Assembly: GCA_016934875.1 (NCBI GenBank)
Contig: JAFGSC010000049.1
Span: 1-9,987 of the forward strand
DNA length: 9,987 bases
From: Candidatus Atribacteria bacterium
GTDB taxonomy: Bacteria; Atribacterota; Phoenicimicrobiia; Phoenicimicrobiales; Stramentimicrobiaceae
Direction: 5' to 3'
Shown piece by piece: positions 8,001 to 9,987 of the stretch. How positions within the stretch are numbered: position 1 is the first letter of the stretch; every line of letters begins with the position of its first letter. Position numbers and translations under genes: made by a program. The notes beneath the pieces are model-generated. The model saw only the letters and a program-made list of their open reading frames with translations, was not told the origin of the DNA and did no database searches.

Positions 8001-8899
8001 TTAACGAAGATTCCTGGTTTATAGGAAGCAATGCGGAACAACAGCTTAAAGAAAAAATTGAAAAAATCGGCAAACCACTGAAAGAATGGGATGTAAATAT
8101 TAACTACGGAATTAAAACTGGTCTTAATGAAGCATTTATTATTGATACAGAAACAAAAGAAAAAATATACAAAGAAGATCCAAATAGTGCAAAGATAATT
8201 AAGCCGATATTAAGAGGAAGAGATATAAAGAGATATGGGTATGAATGGGCTGGATTGTGGTTGATTTTTATACCATGGCATTTTCCATTACATAAAGATA
8301 TATCAATAACAGGTTCTTCTCAGAAAGCCGAAGTTGCATTTCAAAAGCAATATCCTGCGATATTCAATCACTTATTGCAATTCAAAGAGCAACTAAGTCA
8401 AAGAAATAAGGCCGAAACAGGTATAAGATACGAATGGTACGCATTACAAAGATGTGCGGCAACATATTATGAAGAATTTGAGAAAGAGAAAGTGGTGTGG
8501 ACTCCTGTTGATTCTGAATACAAATTCTGTATAATTCCCTCTGGATATTTTTTTAATAATTCAATATTTATGATAACATCTAAAATACCTAAGGTTATCT
8601 GCAGTATTTTTAACTCAAATATACTAAGAAAATACTTAACTTTTAATCTTTCATCAGAAAATGAATATACATACGCTTCTAAGGATGTTATGGAAAAAAT
8701 TGCCATTCCTCCTATCACCAAAGAAAACAAACCAATAATCACTAAAATCGAACTCCTGGTAGAAGAAATTCTAACCCTAAAAAAAGAGAACAAAAATACA
8801 ACTAAATTAGAATCAGAAATAGACAATTTAGTTTACCAACTCTACAACCTAACCAAAGAAGAAATCGCCATCGTTGAAGGAAGCATCAATGGAAAATAA
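5063..8899 (+). CDS. Eco57I-like N6-adenine DNA methyltransferase with target-recognition region
   Basis: A 1278-residue protein whose ATG overlaps the ORF6N stop; GGAG at 5048-5051 can serve as ribosome-binding site. The methyltransferase core shows GSFYTP (476-481), SAM-binding motif I DPACGSGAF (552-560), GVDIQP (637-642) and catalytic motif IV NPPY (845-848), so it should transfer methyl from S-adenosylmethionine to adenine N6. Between motifs I and IV lies a highly charged, probably coiled-coil stretch (about 704-812), leading to WDPYNQNASSPFFDPEWMFG just before NPPY. The C-terminal part (from ~900) contains LRGRDIKRYG (1050 on) and resembles TaqI-type specificity domains; it ends with a helical SEIDNLVYQLYNLTKEEI segment. 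The N-terminal ~470 residues, with DRR at 151-153 and PHRAHIEIL at 178-186, are conserved-looking, but I see no PD-(D/E)xK or other nuclease motif. Type IIG-like by size and order. The missing nuclease suggests that cleavage depends on the PLD helicase. Its central part is clearly GC-richer than its C-terminal part. Confidence 0.9.
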   Translation: MKETIKKTIQNFDLKNFYESSLLFFNSLGYDSDKRSKLVTPNFDGFIDQFKIEEENVNKEKALVSDWQEIQFLFQLSDDEILRTDQTSLFQSNDVDQNYLKSYLFVSISLNGEQYTKTDLVNITRQINKQFLQPVLILFSYSDLLCLSVIDRRINKKDSDKDVLEKVTLIKDIRKKKPHRAHIEILHDMALSNLEAVNFDQLHKEFRRVLDTEELNKKFYKKLSNWYFWALTKIEFPKLDNNTQENSNSIGLIRLITRFIFIWFMKERQLIPEKFFNKNFIDSILDYIDSNDSTYYKAIMQNLFFATLNQEMDKREFRKPNQNYNITNLYRYENFFKIGTDEILKLFSQIPFLNGGLFECLDKPNPTEKVKQGGAKVIRIDGYSDRDDNPIKVQDTLFFQKQKSYPDLNDFYGTKNKRYEVIGLIELLSSYKFTIEENTPVDQEIALDPELLGRVFENLLASYNPETQTTARKQTGSFYTPREIVNYMVDESLKAYLKQKLETEAALKPEEAERKLELLIGYNETYFQNENRFDDKQTNIIIKAIDNCKILDPACGSGAFPMGILHKLVHILHKLDADNKLWKEVQRQKAIKETEEAFKIGNKEERETRLKEISDIFEYNSDDYGRKLFLIENCIYGVDIQPIATQISKLRFFISLIVDQKTDKERDNFGIRPLPNLETKFVAANTLIGIEKSVDSNKWLENIDVQELEEKLKDIRHRLFSAKTTSTKRKLREEDQRLRAEISERLERLMNMECMSAITNSKEKSELDYYKDLIKRNGEKQEYFNEIKKRESILHQIENNFKSKNHETAQQLVSWDPYNQNASSPFFDPEWMFGITDGFDVVIGNPPYVQLQKEGGKLANLFKNNNYSTYERTGDIYSLFYENGIKNLNKNGHLCFITSNKWMRAGYGKSLRRFFLNYNPVLLIDCGPGIFENATVDVNILLINNNTNKKELFAVTLDKEAKEKEISQYVKANSVLLPNLNEDSWFIGSNAEQQLKEKIEKIGKPLKEWDVNINYGIKTGLNEAFIIDTETKEKIYKEDPNSAKIIKPILRGRDIKRYGYEWAGLWLIFIPWHFPLHKDISITGSSQKAEVAFQKQYPAIFNHLLQFKEQLSQRNKAETGIRYEWYALQRCAATYYEEFEKEKVVWTPVDSEYKFCIIPSGYFFNNSIFMITSKIPKVICSIFNSNILRKYLTFNLSSENEYTYASKDVMEKIAIPPITKENKPIITKIELLVEEILTLKKENKNTTKLESEIDNLVYQLYNLTKEEIAIVEGSINGK

Positions 8900-9340
8900 C
8901 CAATCCTCCTTCATTCTCTTCAAAACCGAAGACTACAAAATATCGGTCGATGTCCGCTTTGAAGAGGATACGGTTTGGCTTTCGCAGGAGCAGATAGCCT
9001 TGCTTTTTGGTAAAGCAAGAAGCACCATAGCCAAACATATCTCGAATGTATTTGCTGAAGGTGAATTGGAACAAAATCGAACCTGCCGGAAATTCCGACA
9101 AGTTCGGCAAGAGGGCAGCAGGGAGGTGGAGCGTGAGATTGACTGTTATAATCTTGATGTGAAAATCTGCTGCAAGGTGCAGGCACAGTCAGCCATGAAA
9201 ACGCCATTGAAAAGGCAACCGAAGAGTATAAAAAATATCAGCAAAAAACATTGAGTGAAGTAGAAAAGAATTATTTGGAAAATCTAAAAGTATTAGAACA
9301 AATAAGTAAAAAGAAAAATGGAACCCTCGGAAAAGTGTAA
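8889..9340 (+). pseudogene. rhuM: RhuM-family protein, internally deleted and frameshifted
   Basis: The ATG at 8889 overlaps the methyltransferase end by 11 bases and has GAAGGAAG upstream; a TTG at 8874 in the same frame is less likely. The first ~91 residues are a clear RhuM N-terminus: FEEDTVWLSQEQIALLFGKA, STIAKHISNVFAEGEL, RKFRQVRQEGSREVEREID and YNLDV, ending near 9161. RhuM proteins normally continue with a block like IISVGYRV for some 200 more residues. Here the frame instead runs into unrelated-looking residues and stops at 9254. In the +2-shifted frame, 9161-9340 reads ENLLQGAGTVSHENAIEKA, EEYKKYQQKTLSEVEKNYLENLK and on to TAA 9338-9340, which is the usual RhuM C-terminus. So the middle has been deleted with a frame change at about 9160. 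Intact RhuM is a putative phage-derived DNA-binding protein often linked to restriction loci; this copy is probably non-functional, although a ~121-residue truncated protein could still be made. Confidence 0.85.
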
Positions 9341-9355
9341 GAGCAACTCTCTTAC
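9337..9355. other. Short hairpin at the end of the rhuM remnant
   Basis: GTAAGAG (9337-9343) and CTCTTAC (9349-9355) form a perfect 7-bp stem with a 5-base loop, overlapping the stop codon of the remnant frame. No T run follows, so a rho-independent terminator is not supported. A second short pairing, ACCG 9354-9357 with CGGT 9366-9369, lies next to it. The rest of the gap up to 9424 is GC-richer than the surroundings and shows no gene. Confidence 0.3.
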
Positions 9356-9410
9356 CGTAAGCATCCGGTGGCTAGAACGGCAGAGGTCGATGAAGGAAGT
9401 TAGGATTATT

Positions 9411-9416
9411 GAGGAG
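9411..9416 (+). promoter_or_regulatory. Shine-Dalgarno-like site of the final gene
   Basis: GAGGAG ends eight bases before the ATG at 9425. It fixes the start of the secreted protein, whose signal peptide begins exactly there. Confidence 0.6.
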
Positions 9417-9424
9417 TTGGACAA

Positions 9425-9987
9425 ATGAAATATCTATTGATTCCACTAATTTTATTCACTGTAGAATCAATTTTCGCCCAATCAAGTTATCCTGAATTTT
9501 TGCAAGGAACTTGGAAAATGGAAAACAAAGAAATCTATGAACATTGGGACAAACTAAATGAAAACACATTAAAAGGATTTTCTTATAATCTATCAGACGG
9601 ACAAATGTTCATTACTGAATACCTGGATATTACAAAAAACGGTAAAGAAGTGATTTATACAGCAACTGTTCTTATGCAAAATGAAGGAAAAGGAGTAAAT
9701 TTTAAGTTAACAGAAGCTGACAGTACTTTTACCTTTGAAAACCCTAATCACGATTTTCCGAAAAAAATAGTCTATCGGAAACTGACCGACAGCGAAATTT
9801 TCGTGCAGGTTTCAGATGGCAAACAAATAGGATTTGAATATAAGATGCAAAAGCAGTTACAAAAAGCAGAACAAAAAGACTCCACTATTTCAAACCCCAA
9901 TTACGACAAATCATTAGCTGACAAATTAGGTGGAGATGATTATGGAATGAAGAGTTATTTTTTAGTGATCCTTAAAACAGGCACTAA
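9425..9987 (+). CDS. Secreted DUF6265-like protein fused to a YCII-like domain (3' end outside window)
   Basis: The frame from ATG 9425 is open to the window edge (187 complete codons). It begins with a lysine and a hydrophobic stretch, MKYLLIPLILFTVESIFAQS, a plausible signal peptide with cleavage near residue 18, so export to the periplasm or beyond is expected. Residues ~23-140 (FLQGTWKME, IYEHWDKLNENTLKGFSY, then FENPNHDFPKKIVYRKL at 104-120) resemble DUF6265, a lipocalin-like domain of unknown function common in Bacteroidota. After a charged Gln/Lys-rich linker (140-155), YDKSLADKLGGDDYGMKSYFLVILKTG (160-186) matches the N-terminus of YCII-like proteins as found in Bacteroidota. The fused gene is unusual because YCII-like domains are generally not exported. 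It is separate from the defence operon in function as far as can be seen. Function unknown. Confidence 0.75.
   Translation, partial: MKYLLIPLILFTVESIFAQSSYPEFLQGTWKMENKEIYEHWDKLNENTLKGFSYNLSDGQMFITEYLDITKNGKEVIYTATVLMQNEGKGVNFKLTEADSTFTFENPNHDFPKKIVYRKLTDSEIFVQVSDGKQIGFEYKMQKQLQKAEQKDSTISNPNYDKSLADKLGGDDYGMKSYFLVILKTGT

Noticed and set aside
8467..8826. Minus-strand open frame of 119 codons opposite the methyltransferase C-terminus
   Set aside because: Serine/isoleucine/phenylalanine-rich composition typical of antisense to AT-rich coding DNA; no family similarity and fully inside a well-supported gene.
706..8899. Complete DISARM, BREX or type I restriction system
   Set aside because: No drmA/drmB, pglZ/brxC or hsdS/hsdR-type genes are present in the window; only the helicase/PLD and methylase parts resemble those systems.
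8874..9254. Taking the frame 8874-9254 as an intact small protein gene
   Set aside because: The residues after YNLDV do not match the RhuM family, while the proper RhuM C-terminus is readable in another frame up to 9340; a deletion pseudogene explains both.
9354..9402. Similarity to the 5' end of 23S rRNA (CGGTGG ... GGCAGAGG ... CGATGAAGGA)
   Set aside because: The resemblance is limited to short blocks with shifted spacing and does not continue into the following sequence, which is a coding leader; chance is more likely than an rRNA fragment.

Overview
The window looks like AT-rich bacterial DNA, most probably from a Bacteroidota or related FCB-group organism. The evidence is indirect: low GC, Bacteroidota-typical families (ORF6N with a PLD-like tail, RhuM, a secreted protein resembling DUF6265 fused to a YCII-like domain, a 'FAQ' type signal-peptide end), and an attC-like repeat of a kind I associate with this group. 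No rRNA, tRNA, CRISPR array, transposase or integrase is visible.

Layout. Positions 1-438 hold the 3' end of a class C beta-lactamase-like serine hydrolase. It is followed at once by a ~125-bp nested imperfect palindrome (449-573) that resembles an integron attC site. A ~130-bp leader leads into a co-directional operon on the + strand: a PLD-nuclease/SNF2-helicase fusion (706-4065), an ORF6N protein with a PLD-like tail (4128-5063), and a large Eco57I-like N6-adenine DNA methyltransferase with its own target-recognition region (5063-8899). A rhuM gene follows, overlapping the methyltransferase end, but it has lost its middle and is out of frame (8889-9340). After an 84-bp gap, the window ends inside a secreted DUF6265/YCII-like fusion (9425 to the edge).

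How the genes may work together. Helicase and methyltransferase form the core of what I read as a restriction-modification-like phage defence locus. The methyltransferase would recognise and mark host DNA. The SNF2 motor with its N-terminal PLD domain would supply translocation and cleavage, since no nuclease motif is visible in the methyltransferase. The domain set recalls DISARM (PLD protein, SNF2 helicase, adenine methylase), but the PLD and SNF2 parts are fused and no drmA/drmB-like genes are in the window, so it may be a reduced or separate system. ORF6N and RhuM proteins are phage-derived DNA-binding proteins often found as passengers in restriction loci. Here one is translationally linked to the methyltransferase and the other is decaying. 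The system assignment is inference; the domains and gene order are read directly.
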